64,000 bases of DNA from Phymorhynchus buccinoides (GCA_017654935.2 CM065682.1:82618024-82682023), one strand, 5' to 3'; positions 21,684-34,619 are shown, numbered from the stretch's first letter. Program-made: numbers and translations. The notes: a model not told the origin generated them from the letters alone.

Positions 21684-21776
21684 GTGAAGGGCATTGGATT
21701 CTGTGGGTTCTACCGGCTGCCAGGACCCCCTGAGGTGGAGGAGGAACCACCCAAACCCAAGAAAAAACACAGAAAG
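21684..21776 (+). CDS. HP1BP3: HP1BP3-like protein, coding exon 5 (residues 224-254)
   Basis: Acceptor GTTGTTGCAG ends at 21683; donor AAAG|GTCTGT at 21777. It encodes VKGIGFCGFYRL, the wing and last strand of H15 domain 1 (family form VKGKGASGSF), then PGPPEVEEEPPKPKKKHRK. Phase 0 on both sides. Confidence 0.85.
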
Positions 21777-22389
21777 GTCTGTATGTCCTTCTGTCTCGGT
21801 CTCCATCTCTCTGTCTGTCTGTGTTTGTGTCACTATCAGTGCATCTGCTTATATCTGTCTGTCTGTGTTTGTGTCACTATCAGTGCATCTGCTTATGTCT
21901 GTGTGTTTGTGTCACTATCAGTGCATCTGCTTATGTCTGTCTGTCTGTGTTTGTGTCACTATCAGTGCATCTGCTTATGTCTGTCTGTGTGTGTTTGTGT
22001 CACTATCAGTGCATCTGCTTATGTCTGTCTGTGTGTGTTTGTGTCACTATCAGTGCATCTGTTTATGTCTGTCTGTGTGTGTTTGTGTCACTATCAGTGC
22101 ATCTGCTTATGTCTGTCTGTGTGTGTTTGTGTCACTATCAGTGCATCTGCTTATGTCTGTCTGTGTGTGTTTGTGTCACTATCAGTGCATCTGCTTATGT
22201 CTGTCTGTGTGTGTTTGTGTCACTATCAGTGCATCTGCTTATGTCTGTCTGTGTGTGTTTGTGTCACTATCAGTGCATCTGTTTATGTCTGTCTGTGTGT
22301 GTTTGTGTCACTATCAGTGCATCTGCTTATGTCTGTCTGTTTTGTGTCTAACTGTCCTTTTCTCTTTAGAACACTCTGCTTATGTCTCA

Positions 22390-22439
<50 letters not shown>

Positions 22440-22440
22440 C
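21777..22440. repeat. 44-bp minisatellite and (TC)n after exon 5
   Basis: About 12 units of GTGTTTGTGTCACTATCAGT, GCATCTGCTTATGTCTGTCT begin almost at the exon 5 donor, followed by a pure TC run (22393-22436). Confidence 0.9.
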
Positions 22441-22672
22441 TAATCTCCCATGAGGATCTTTTGGTGATATCTAAATGAGCACAAAACACTCTTTGCTTGT
22501 TTCAGCGTCTTTATTTATGAACAGCAATGAAGAAATAGGTCCTCAGTGGGTCTGAAAACATGACAGACAGAGATGATGATGAGATGGAGAAAATGGTACA
22601 ATGGTAGAATGCATGTGACATGAAGAGAAGATGAAATAACAATGAGACAATTTATGGATACATTGAGTGATA
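22441..22672. other. Unique stretch within intron 5
   Basis: No coding match. On the minus strand CATAAATAAAGACG (near 22515) offers an AATAAA signal, so a retroposed 3' end is possible but unsupported. Confidence 0.3.
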
Positions 22673-23695
22673 TTCCTCTAATATCTACATGAACTCTAGT
22701 GATGCTACAGAATGTTTTGGTCATATCTACATGAACTCTAGTAATGCTACAGAATGTTTTGGTGACATCTACATTAATTCTACTTTTTCTAGCGATGCTA
22801 CATAATGTTTTGGTGATATCTACATTAACTCTAGTGATGCTACAGAATGTTTTGGTCATATCTACATGAACTCTAGTAATGCTACAGAATGTTTTGGTCA
22901 TATCTACATGAACTCTAGTGATGCTACAGAATGTTTTGGTGATATCTTCATTAACTCTAGTGATGCTACAGAATGTTTTGGTGATATCTACATTAACTCT
23001 AGTGATGCTACAGAATGTTTTGGTGATATCTACATTAACTCTAGTGATGCTACAGAATGTTTTGGTCATATCTACATTAACTCTAGTGATGCTACAGAAT
23101 GTTTTGGTCATATCTACATTAACTCTAGTGATGCTACAGAATGTTTTGGTGATATCTTCATTAACTCTAGTGATGCTACAGAATGTTTTGGTCATATCTA
23201 CATTAACTCTAGTGATGCTACAGAATGTTTTGGTGATATCTACATTAACTCTAGTGATGCTACAGAATGTTTTGGTCATATCTACATTAACTAGTGATGC
23301 TACAGAATGTTTTGGTGATATCTACATTAACTCTAGTGATGCTACAGAATGTTTTGGTGATATCTACATTAACTCTAGTGATGCTACAGAATGTTTTGGT
23401 GATATCTACATTAACTCTAGTGATGCTACAGAATGTTTTGGTGATATCTACATTAACTCTAGTGATGCTACAGAATGTTTTGGTGATATCTTCATTAACT
23501 CTAGTGATGCTACAGAATGTTTAGGTCATATCTACATTAACTCTAGTGATGCTACAGAATGTTTTGGTCATATCTACATGAACTCTAGTGATGCTACAGA
23601 ATGTTTTGGTCATATATCTACATTAACTCTAGTAATGCTACAGAATGTTTTGGTCATATCTACATTAACTCTAGTAATGCTACAGAATGTTTTGT
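22673..23695. repeat. 42-bp minisatellite, about 24 copies
   Basis: The unit is CTCTAGTGATGCTACAGAAT, GTTTTGGTGATATCTACATT, AA. Because 42 is a multiple of three, long frames appear on both strands; they have no start context or family similarity. Confidence 0.95.
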
Positions 23696-23781
23696 CTGTC
23701 TGTCTGTGTGTGTCTGTCTGTGTGTGTGTGCACGTCTGTGTGTGTGTGTGTCTGTCTATCTGTGTTTGTGTGTGTGTATGT

Positions 23782-23820
<39 letters not shown>

Positions 23821-23824
23821 CCAG

Positions 23825-24137
23825 GCCAGCAAGGGAGAGGAGAGCACGGAGTCTGCTGACGACAAAGAGAACAAGGAGGGACAGGAGGCGGACAAAGAAG
23901 GCGACAAAGACGACGACAAAGAATCACCAGAGGGCAGCAAGGCAGAGAAGAAAGAGAAGAAGAGGAAGAAGGAGGAGGAGGGGAAGAAGGAGGAGGGGGG
24001 CAGTGTGGAGGGAGAGGAGGGCGAATACGGGGAGGAGAAAGACGGGGAGGAGAAAGACGGAGAGGAGAAAGACGGGGAGAAGAAAGACGGGGAGAAGACC
24101 AAGAAAAAGAGGAGAAAGTCCACCGGACCCAGACCAC
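23825..24137 (+). CDS. HP1BP3: HP1BP3-like protein, coding exon 6, acidic/basic linker (residues 255-359)
   Basis: Acceptor TGCTCCAG ends at 23824; strong donor CCAC|GTGAGT at 24138. The exon encodes a low-complexity Lys/Glu/Asp linker between H15 domains 1 and 2: KGEESTESADDKENKEGQ, then EKKEKKRKKEEE, then repeats of KDGEE, ending KKKRRKSTGPRP. The tandem KDGEE/KDGEKK pentads arise from a 15-bp codon-level repeat. Phase 1 at the end, completed by GA of exon 7 to give Arg. Confidence 0.85.
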
Positions 24138-24478
24138 GTGAGTTAACCCTTTCGTCGCCAGCCATGTTTCTGCTTAAAAATACCATTACGCCTAACTGGG
24201 TAGAGAAAATAAAAGATTTGCAATATTGCAGACCTGGGTACTTCTACGATTCTGGCGTAAAATTGATGGTTTTTGACCCCTTTGTACGATTGTTCGCCGG
24301 CTTCCGAAATTTTCACGATATTTTGGGGAAAACATCAATTTGTCCGATTTTTGTACTTTTTTGCGGTATTGAAGATTCCAGTATTTTGACAGTGGCGGAA
24401 GTGCGCCCTTATCACTTTTGAGTCTGCAATGGCCGTAGCCTAAGCGCGCGTTGTGAGATTGTTCATTAGAGGTGAACA
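24138..24478. other. Intron 6, unassigned 5' part
   Basis: No gene found. CAGACCTGGGTACTTC at 24229 resembles a hAT-type end. It may mark the start of the element carrying the BED fragment at 24479, but no matching far end was found. Confidence 0.3.
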
Positions 24479-24697
24479 ATGGCGAGCAAAATAAAACTAC
24501 ACAAAACCGACGATGAAGATAATGCAGTGCAAAGTGACAACAAAGAAAGAAAAAAGAAAGTTTATTCCCAGAAGTTTAAAGAAGACTACAAAAAGGATGA
24601 CCCTGAAGTTGACAGATCGACCAGAGGACCTCAGTATGCCTACTGTGCCTTGTGCCACCATCACATTTCCATTTCACACGGAGAAAGAAATGACTAG
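24479..24697 (+). pseudogene. BED-type zinc finger fragment of a hAT-like transposase
   Basis: A 72-codon frame from ATG: KKVYSQKFKEDYKKDD, then YAYCALCHHHISISHGERND, then stop. The Y.YC.LC......SHG..D pattern is the N-terminal half of a BED finger as in hAT and ZBED proteins. The His pair and catalytic region are missing, so it is a broken transposase in HP1BP3 intron 6. Confidence 0.6.
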
Positions 24698-24867
24698 CAT
24701 TTTTAGCATGGAAAAGTGTTAAAATGTGTTGAAAAAGTTTTTGTGTTTTGCTCAGTGTGTGTGTGTGTGTGTCACTTTATTCCGCGCAACCTTGTCAGTC
24801 TAGTTGATTCAATAAGCTTATGTTTCTTACTGAAAGCAAAGTTTAAGAGTTGTCATATTTATATATA

Positions 24868-26558
24868 TGACTGTGCCAAAAGGTGGGCATGAAAAGTGGA
24901 CATAGAGGGTAAAAAATGAAACTATTAATACCATTTAAATACATGCATATTTAGAAAGGATATAAATGAGGCAAAACATGTGCAAAGTGGCAGGACAATT
25001 TTTCAACCGATTTCTGAGAAAATAGTGATAATGTGGTGTCCCCCACCTGATGACAAACATCAATGATTACATCACAACCATGGTGTTATGTCACAGTATT
25101 TTCTCATAGCTCCAGCAAATCATGTTGTGTTAAGTTGTTTTCATTGTTTGCTATTAGTCTGTGACATTTCCTGTTGAAATTTGCTGTTAGTATGATGATT
25201 ATTATGGGTCTGTTGCGGTAACAAATGACCTTCGTCATCACTTTACATTTGAAAGTTGTATCAAATACACTAATTCTGTCTTTAAGTACTTAAGATGCCA
25301 TAAAAAAACCAATTACAAGTTAACTGAATATTTTCTACCAAACTGTTAATTGATTCATGCCATTGTTTTTGTTTTATTACACAATGTGTGAAAAATGTAT
25401 GACGAACATCAAAGTTACCTAAATCATTTATTTTCCAGTTTCTGGCCAAAATGTCTATGAATAACTGTATTTTTGTCAACTACAGTAAGCAGAATGCTTT
25501 AAAGAAAATAATAACTTGCATGAATAAAGTTTTTTTTTTTAAACTGTTGAATTATTTATCATAATTCACTATTTACACCATAGGACATGTATGACGAACA
25601 TCATAGTTACATTAATAATTTTCATTAAGCACTATTTTTTCATTTATCTTTCTATGAAGGCTGCAAAGTGCTCTAAATTAATTACTAAACCCACTGAAGT
25701 GGTGTTCATTTGTTTATTAGATGGTTAGACCAATAAAACCAGCTAAATTTGATAATTAACATGTTCTTGATGACGAACATCAAGTCCAGTAAAATGATTA
25801 CATTGAACATTTGGATTAGTGCAGAAGAAAGAAATGAACATGCTGGTGTTAAATAAGGGTAGGGGTCAACTTTATATGACAGTTTAATTGTAAAATAAAA
25901 GAGAGCAAGTTAAAAATATATATCTTGAGGATTTTATTGAGCATTATAACTTAGGTATGACGGATGTCAAGTGTTACATCTAAGTCAGAACCTTTAAGAG
26001 AAAGTGCAATATTATTTAAAATAATATATTTTGTAAGAACATTTTATACTCCTATGATAAAGTAATATCTGCTCCAACAAAGCATGACATTTTCATGTAT
26101 TTTGGATTTATATAAGTGAAAATTGTTGGGAAGTTTGATTTTGGTTAAATGATTACATCAAAAATGATGTTTGTCATCAACATTGGTTTAAGCCTAATAA
26201 CTAACAGAACTTTCATTTTTGAATGTTACAATCTTTAGCATTTACTAATGAGGTACTTTTGCATAACCTGTCCAAATTTCAAGTAATTTTACTGGAGTTT
26301 GTGTGTTCTAGCACTTGTTGAAATCATGACTATTTGCAATGTCCACTTTTGAAGACCAGATTTTGGGGCTGATTTGACATTCATTGTCACATAACTAAAT
26401 AACTACTGATCTTATAAAGCTGATATTGTCTCTAGTGTCTTTTCAGACATTTGTCTATATGTTTATAACATAAGCACAACAGTCAGAAGGTTATGTGACA
26501 ATTTATTGAGAATGTAAGTACCTGACCCTCTCCGTGCTCACCTTTTGGCACAGAGTCA
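24868..26558. mobile_element. 1.69-kb TIR element, copy 1 (TA flanks)
   Basis: The ends TGACTGTGCCAAAAGGTGGG and its complement CTCACCTTTTGGCACAGAGTCA are flanked by TA on both sides, as in Tc1/mariner-type insertions. The body is AT-rich and non-coding. A motif near TGACGAACATCA recurs at 25051, 25226 (inverted), 25400, 25592, 25771, 25958 and 26166 (inverted), about every 175-208 bp. A near-identical copy lies at 28747-30439. No transposase is present, so it is non-autonomous; superfamily uncertain. Confidence 0.75.
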
Positions 26559-26562
26559 TATA

Positions 26563-27252
26563 CTAGCGCAACTCCCCATACCGGTAACGCCTAGTACCGG
26601 TAACGCCTTGTACAGGTAACACCAAGTACCAGTACCGCTTAGTACCGGTTTCGCCAGGTACAAAATTATATTTTTACTTTTGTGGCTGAAAATACAATTT
26701 TTTGACCCCTACCACTTTCAAGGCCTCCATCTCCATGATATGACCTTGACCTTGATCGGTATGCAGTCATCAGAACAACCATAAGCTAAAGTACCTACAT
26801 GCCAAGTTTGAAGTCCCTAAGATCAACGGTGTGGACGTTATAGCCCCTTAAAGATTTTCGTTTTTCAAGGTCATACGCCAAGGTCAAGGTCATGACGCTG
26901 ATAATTTATGTGCGGATGCCTTCTCTCATGGTGACACGCCACCACACAAAACTGGAAACGATTCGGTAAAGCAGTTCGGGAGATATGCGTGGGACAGTAA
27001 AACCCAATCATTAGACCCCTACCACTTTCAAGGCATACCGATCTCCCTGACCTTGACCTTGACCTTCATTGGTACGCCATCATCAGAACGGCCATAAGCG
27101 AAAGTACATCCATGCCAAGTCTCAAGACTCTAGGACCTGCGGTGTGGAAGTTATGGCCCCAAGGATGCTTGATGCCAAATTTGGTGTCGATCGGTTGAGA
27201 ACTGTGGCCGTGCATATGGGACACACAGACAGACAGACACACAAGATATATA
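26563..27252 (-). mobile_element. Helitron-like element, divergent family member
   Basis: The left end is A|CTAGCGCAAC, the complement of a Helitron 3' end (GCGCTAG|T), followed by GGTAACGCC repeats as in 36764 and 51596. The interior has two copies of a module (about 26745-26900 and 27045-27180) with CCTTGACCTTGA, CATGCCAAGT and GTTATRGCCCC. It ends in CAGACAGACAGACACACAAG. The right terminus is not sharply defined. Confidence 0.5.
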
Positions 27253-27611
27253 CCACAAAAATTACATCATTTCTTTATGACGTCATAAATAGGACCCACT
27301 GTACTCAGAGATTAATTGAAATATCCCTTAAGCAAAGTAATAACCTTTTGAACTCGGGGATTTAAATAAATATTCCCTTAAAATGAATTAATCTAAAATT
27401 TGCATCCAATTTGTTCTAGTGACTTTTATTATAGTTTTAAGCAAAGGCAGTCACTGTGGACATAATGTGATTTTTATTATTGTGCACAAATTTGGTTGTG
27501 CTATTATTGTTCGTTTCTAATGTTGTAATGAGACAGGGACCACACACACACACGCACACGCACACACACACACACACACACACCACACACACACACACCA
27601 AACACACACAT

Positions 27612-27671
<60 letters not shown>

Positions 27672-27720
27672 AAAATCACAGTACATAGAGGAGACTTGGC
27701 TGGTCAAAATGATGATGATG
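27253..27720. repeat. (CA)n microsatellite and unique DNA, intron 6 end
   Basis: (CA)n with few interruptions runs 27540-27671. The preceding 290 bp holds nothing recognised. Confidence 0.8.
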
Positions 27721-27746
27721 ACAGTGATGATGATGATATTTTCCAG

Positions 27747-27900
27747 GACGTCGTGCCAACAGTAGTCATGGTAACCCTCAGACGATCAACGACGTTTTCC
27801 CGCTGGCTATGACCTACATGGCCGAACCCAAGGAGGCTTCCTTTGGCCGCATCAGAAAATACCTGGAGAAGTACTACGGCAAGGCCGACATTGACGCAAA
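27747..27900 (+). CDS. HP1BP3: HP1BP3-like protein, coding exon 7 (residues 359-410)
   Basis: Acceptor TTTTCCAG ends at 27746; strong donor GCAAA|GTGAGT at 27901. The frame (entering with GA) gives RRANSSHGNPQTINDVFPLA, MTYMAEPKEASFGRIRKYLE and KYYGKADIDAK, the first two helices of H15 domain 2. EPKEAS..IRKY...YY is shared with vertebrate HP1BP3. Phase 2 at the donor is completed by the G of exon 8. The donor copies that follow all read AAG TGA in this frame, so only the first donor is productive. Confidence 0.9.
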
Positions 27901-28562
27901 GTGAGTTATTGTTACACGAAGTACTACGGCAAGGCCGACATTGACGCAAAGTGAGTTATTGTTGCACGAAGTACTACGGCAAGGCCGACATTGACGCAAA
28001 GTGAGTTATTGTTGCACGAAGTACTACGGCAAGGCCGACATTGACGCAAAGTGAGTTATTGTTGCACGAAGTACTACGGCAAGGCCGACATTGACGCAAA
28101 GTGAGTTATTGTTACACGAAGTACTACGGCAAGGCCGACATTGACGCAAAGTGAGTTATTGTTGCACGAAGTACTACGGCAAGGCCGACATTGACGCAAA
28201 GTGAGTTATTGTTGCACGAAGTACTACGGCAAGGCCGACATTGACGCAAAGTGAGTTATTGTTGCACGAAGTACTACGGCAAGCCCGACATTGATGCAAA
28301 GTGAGTTATTGTTGCACGAAGTACTACGGCAAGGCCGACATTGACGCAAAGTGAGTTATTGTTGCACGAAGTACTATGGCAAGGCCGACATTGACGCAGA
28401 GTGAGTTATTGTTACACGAAGTACTACGGCAAGGCCGACATTGACGCAAAGTGAGTTATTGTTGCACGAAGTACTATGGCAAGGCCGACATTGACGCAAA
28501 GTGAGTTATTGTTGCACGAAGTACTACGGCAAGGCCGACATTGACGCAAAGTGAGTTATTGT
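27901..28562. repeat. 50-bp array of the exon 7 donor, 13 copies
   Basis: The unit is exactly 50 bp: GTGAGTTATTGTTGCAC, then GAAGTACTACGGCAAGGCCG, then ACATTGACGCAAA. Each copy has the last 33 nt of exon 7 and a full GTGAGT donor. Copies differ by few substitutions, so the array is young. Confidence 0.95.
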
Positions 28563-28746
28563 TTATTTGTTACAGTCGACATGCCAGCAGCAATGGACTT
28601 TATGTCGAGTTATGCGTCAGTCGACTTATCTGTCAGTCCGATATCTCGACTTCACAGACACTTTCAGAAGATCATGTTGACTTGTACTCTTTGTGTGTGT
28701 GTTCATGCGCGCGTGTGTAGGGGGTAGGTAGGTAGGTGTGTGTATA
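28563..28746. other. Short unique intron segment
   Basis: Nothing recognised beyond GTAGGTAGGTAG-type simple sequence near 28720. Confidence 0.4.
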
Positions 28747-30439
28747 TGACTCTGTGCCAAAAGGTGGGCATGAAAAGTGGACATAGAGGGTAAAAAATGA
28801 AACTATTAATACCATTTAAATACATGCATATTTAGAAAGGATATAAATGAGGCAAAACATGTGCAAAGTGGCAGGACAATTTTTCAACCGATTTCTGAGA
28901 AAATAGTGATAATGTGGTGTCCCCCACCTGATGACAAACATCAATGATTACATCACAACCATGGTGTTATGTCACAGTATTTTCTCATAGCTCCAGCAAA
29001 TCATGTTGTGTTAAGTTGTTTTCATTGTTTGCTATTAGTCTGTGACATTTCCTGTTGAAATTTGCTGTTAGTATGATGATTATTATGGGTCTGTTGAGGT
29101 AACAAATGACCTTTGTCATCACTTTACATTTGAAAGTTGTATCAAATAGACTAATTCTGTCTTTAAGTACTTAAGATGCCATAAAAAAACCAATTACAAC
29201 TTAACTGAATATTTTCTACCAAACTATTAATTGATTCATGTCATTGTTTTTGTTTTATTACACAATGTGTGAAAAATGTATGACAAACATCAAAGTTACC
29301 TACATAATTTATTTTCCAGTTTCTGGCCAAAATGTCTATGAATAACTTTATTTTTGTCAACTACAGTAAGCAGAATGCTTTAAAGAAAATAATAACTTGC
29401 ATGAATAAAGTTTTTTTCAAAAAACTGTTGAATTATTTATCATAATTCACTATTTACACCATAGGACATGTATGACGAACATCATAGTTACATTAGTAAC
29501 TTTCATTAAGCACTATTTTTTCATTTATCTTTCTATGAAGGCTGCAAAGTGCTCTAAATTAATTACTAAACCCACTGAAGTGGTGTTCATTTGTTTATTA
29601 GATGGTTAGACCAATAAAACCAGCTAAATTTGATAATTAACATGTTCTTGATGACGAACATCAAGTCCAGTAAAATGATTACATTGAACATTTGGATTAG
29701 TGCAGAAGAAAGAAATGAACATGCTGGTGTTAAATAAGGGTAGAGGTCAACTTTATATGACAGTTTAATTGTAAAATAAAAGAGAGCAAGTTAAAAATAT
29801 ATATCTTGAGGATTTTATTGAGCATTATAGCTTAGGTATGACGGATGTCAAGTGTTACATCTAAGTCGGAACCTTTAAGAGAAAGTGCAATATTATTTAA
29901 AATAATATATTTTGTAAAACACTTTTATACTCCTATGATAAAGTAATATCTGCTCCAACAAAGCATGACATTTTCATGTATTTTGGATTTACATAAGTGA
30001 AAATTGTTGGGAAGTTTGATTTTGGTTGAATGATTACATCAAAAATGATGTTTGTCATCAACATTGGTTTAAGCCTAATAACTAACAGAACTTTCATTTT
30101 TGAATGTTACAATCTTTAGCGTTTACTAATGAGGTACTTTTGCATAACCTGTCCAAATTTCAAGTAATTTTACTGGAGTTTGTGTGTTCTAGCACTTGTT
30201 GAAATCATGACTATTTGCAATGTCCACTTTTGAAGACCAGATTTTGGGGCTGATTTGACATTCATGTTCACATAGCTAAACAACTACTGATCTTACAAAG
30301 CTGATATTGTCTCTAGTGTCTTTTCAGACATTTGTCTATATGTTTATAACATAAGCACAACAGTCAGAAGGTTATGTGACAATTTATTGAGAATGTAAGT
30401 ACCTGACCCTCTCCGTGCTCACCTTTTGGCACAGAGTCA
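28747..30439. mobile_element. 1.69-kb TIR element, copy 2 (TA flanks)
   Basis: TGACTCTGTGCCAAAAGGTG and its inverted end at 30420-30439 are flanked by TA. It has the same orientation as 24868-26558 and differs by roughly 2% substitutions and small indels. It lies in intron 7, so the two copies flank exon 7. Confidence 0.8.
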
Positions 30440-30698
30440 TATGAGTGTGTGTACATGTATACGTGTATGTGCCTGTAAGAGAGAGAGAGAAAGAGAGAGA
30501 GAGAGAAAATATTATACAGTAAAGACGTTTCTTAAAGGGCCGGTCCGGTGGATGAAATTTTGCCAGACGTATGAACAATGCTCACTCTTTTCCATGGCAA
30601 AACAGCGAGAATGCAAGTTATGCTATGACTGGTCATCAGTGTTGAGTTGAGCCATGGTAAACTCAAAGTGTCTAAAAGAAAAGATCTCTTAACTACGT
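30440..30698. other. Intronic sequence with (GA)n
   Basis: A GA run occupies 30478-30506. No coding match. Confidence 0.4.
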
Positions 30699-31370
30699 AC
30701 CGTAAAATACAGAGTATTAGCCCATCTTGTAGTATAAGCCCACCCCCCATTTGGAGGCAAACACTATACAAAGGGTGAAATACCTTGTAAAAGGGTGAAA
30801 TCCCTTGGGCTGCAGCACTAGAAAAGACAACCTAATCCCTTTGGCTGCAGCACAAGGAAAGACAGTGCAACCTAATCCCTTTGGCTGCAGCACTAGAAAA
30901 GAACTTAATCCCTTTGGCTGCAGCACTAGAAAAGACATTACAACCTAATCCCTTTGTTTTGTCTTTCTTCTCTTACAACTGAAACAATATGTTGATTCTA
31001 ATTTGTACTGGATTCCATTTTCTACTGGCTGTCAGTACAAATCAGAATTCCAATTTCTACTAGAAAAAGTCCAGTAGAAATTATAATTCCAATTTCTACT
31101 AGTACAAATCGGAATTCCGATTTGTACTAGTAGGATTCCGAATCTTACTGGATTCCCATTTCTACTGTGACATATGTATGTGTGCGTGTGTGCCTGCGTG
31201 AATGGATTCACCGGGCATTGGGGATGTTACAGGCTGTGTATCTTTCCTTTTACAATTTTGTTTCGAGCACAAGAGCAAATACCGTGTATAAGCCCACCCC
31301 CTTTTTTGGGCCTCAAACTCTGCAAAGGATGGTGGGGGTGGGGGCTTAAACTCAGTATTTTACGGTACGC
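30699..31370. mobile_element. TACCGTAAAATAC-ended MITE-like region with nested repeats
   Basis: TACCGTAAAATACAGAGTAT (30699) and its inverse CTCAGTATTTTACGGTA (ending 31367) bound about 670 bp. The right part (31279-31367) is itself a foldback: ATAAGCCCACCCCC against GGGGGTGGGGGCTTAAAC. Inside are about five copies of AATCCCTTTGGCTGCAGCAC (30790-30955) and the palindromic block 31000-31165. It may be two opposite-facing MITEs rather than one element. Confidence 0.5.
31096..31133. repeat. Perfect 38-bp palindrome
   Basis: Centred on GGAATTCC (31111-31118), with arms CTACTAGTACAAATC matching exactly on the other side. Partial copies of TTTCTACTAG and GTACAAATC lie around it. Confidence 0.9.
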
Positions 31371-32310
<940 letters not shown>

Positions 32311-32339
32311 ATCTTGTCAGGAGATGACGAGTTTGCTTA

Positions 32340-32560
32340 TAAAAGTATAAAAATGCTTCAGCTTCAGGGGGCACAGCCCCCTGACCCCCGCTTTCTCAGA
32401 AGGGGGGCAAGCCCCCCTCCCGAACCCACCCCCCACCAGATTTCTTTATTTATTAACAAGATTTATATAGCGCATACCTTTAAGCTCTATGGCTATGCGC
32501 TTTACAATATCATTAGAACATTCAAAAAAAGAATAAAAGGCATATATCATTATACGCACA
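32340..32560 (-). mobile_element. Non-LTR/SINE-type tail, minus orientation
   Basis: GGGGGCACAGCCCCCTGACC and AAGCCCCCCTCCCGAACCC precede TTTATATAGCGCATACC and ATGCGCTTTACAATATC. The last two are the complement of the retroelement tail at 5103-5172. Confidence 0.45.
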
Positions 32561-32697
32561 CAAGCACGCGCAAGCGAAACACATGCAGAGCATAATTATA
32601 GACATTATATATACATATCATTGAAAGAAGAAAATCAAAGACGTATATGTACAGACATACCCATGCATTCATTATTTTGCTTCTCAAAGGTTCGCAG

Positions 32698-32813
32698 CTA
32701 TGTGATGATGATGATGATGGTGATGGTGATGATGATGATGGTGATGATGATGATGATATTCAGGTTGAAGCGCTGCATGGAGCACGGCTGTGAGACAGGC
32801 ATGTGGGAGAGGG

Positions 32814-32844
<31 letters not shown>

Positions 32845-32954
32845 ATTCAGGTTGAAGCGCTGCATGGAACACGGCTGTGAGACAGGCATGTGGGAGAGGG
32901 GGATGATGATGTGGGAGGTTGAAGCGCTGCAGGCACGGCTGTGAGACAGGCATG

Positions 32955-32986
<32 letters not shown>

Positions 32987-33031
32987 CAGGTTGAAGCGCT
33001 GCATGGAGCACGGCTGTGAGGCAGGCATGTG

Positions 33032-33068
<37 letters not shown>

Positions 33069-33206
33069 ATTCAGGTTGAAGCGCTGCATGGAGCACGGCT
33101 GTGAGACAGGCATGTGGGAGAGGGTGATGATGATGATGATGATGATGATGATATTCAGGTTGAAGCGCTGCATGGAGCACGGCTGTGAGACAGGCATGTG
33201 GGAGAG

Positions 33207-33258
<52 letters not shown>

Positions 33259-33325
33259 GATGATGATGATGTTCAGGTTGAAGCGCTGCATGGAGCACGG
33301 CTGTGAGACAGGCATGTGGAGAGGG

Positions 33326-33365
<40 letters not shown>

Positions 33366-33589
33366 ATTCAGGTTGAAGCGCTGCATGGAACACGGCTGTG
33401 AGACAGGCATGTGGGAGAGGGTGAAGATGATGATGATGATGATGATGTTCAGGTTGAAGCGCTGCATGGAGCACGGCTGTGAGACAGGCATGTGGGAGAG
33501 GGTGAGGATGATGATGATGATGATGATGATGATGTTCAGGTTGAAGCGCTGCATGGAGCACGGCTGTGAGACAGGCATGTGGGAGAGGG

Positions 33590-33626
<37 letters not shown>

Positions 33627-33773
33627 ATTCAGGTTGAAGCGCTGCATGGAGCACGGCTGTGAGACAGGCATGTGGGAGAGGGGGAGGATGATGATGATGA
33701 TGATGATGATGATATTCAGGTTGAAGCGCTGCATGGAGCACGGCTGTGAGACAGGCATGTGGGAGAGGGTGAA

Positions 33774-33807
<34 letters not shown>

Positions 33808-33946
33808 TTCAGGTTGAAGCGCTGCATGGAGCACGGCTGTGAGACAGGCATGTGGGAGAGGGGGAGGATGATGATGATGATGATGATGATGCAGGTTGAA
33901 GCGCTGCATGGAGCACGGCTGTGAGACAGGCATGTGGGAGAGGGGA

Positions 33947-33980
<34 letters not shown>

Positions 33981-34039
33981 TTCAGGTTGAAGCGCTGCAT
34001 GGAGCACGGCTGTGAGACAGGCATGTGGGAGAGGGTGAA

Positions 34040-34076
<37 letters not shown>

Positions 34077-34212
34077 TTCAGGTTGAAGCGCTGCATGGAG
34101 CACGGCTGTGAGACAGGCATGTGGGAGAGGATGATGATGATGATGATGATGATGATGTTCAGGTTGAAGCGCTGCATGGAGCACGGCTGTGAGACAGGCA
34201 TGTGGGAGAGGG

Positions 34213-34246
<34 letters not shown>

Positions 34247-34568
34247 ATTCAGGTTGAAGCGCTGCATGGAGCACGGCTGTGAGACAGGCATGTGGGAGAG
34301 GAGGACGATGATGATGATGATGATGATGATGATATTCAGGTTGAAGCGCTGCATGGAGCACGGCTGTGAGACAGGCATGTGGGAGAGGGTGAAGATGATG
34401 ATGATGATGATGATGATGATGATATTCAGGTTGAAGCGCTGCATGGAGCACGGCTGTGAGACAGGCATGTGGGAGAGGGGGAGGATGATGATGATGATGA
34501 TGATGATGATATTCAGGTTGAAGCGCTGCATGGAGCACGGCTGTGAGACAGGCATGTGGGAGAGGGAG

Positions 34569-34619
<51 letters not shown>

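Noticed and set aside
22441..22672. Nested minus-strand gene ending at the AATAAA near 22515
   Set aside because: Only a poly(A)-like signal; no upstream coding sequence or splice sites were found.
22515..23524. ORFs with repeated SSDATECFG and MTKTFCSITRV
   Set aside because: 42-bp minisatellite, a multiple of three, so open on both strands; intronic, no domain.
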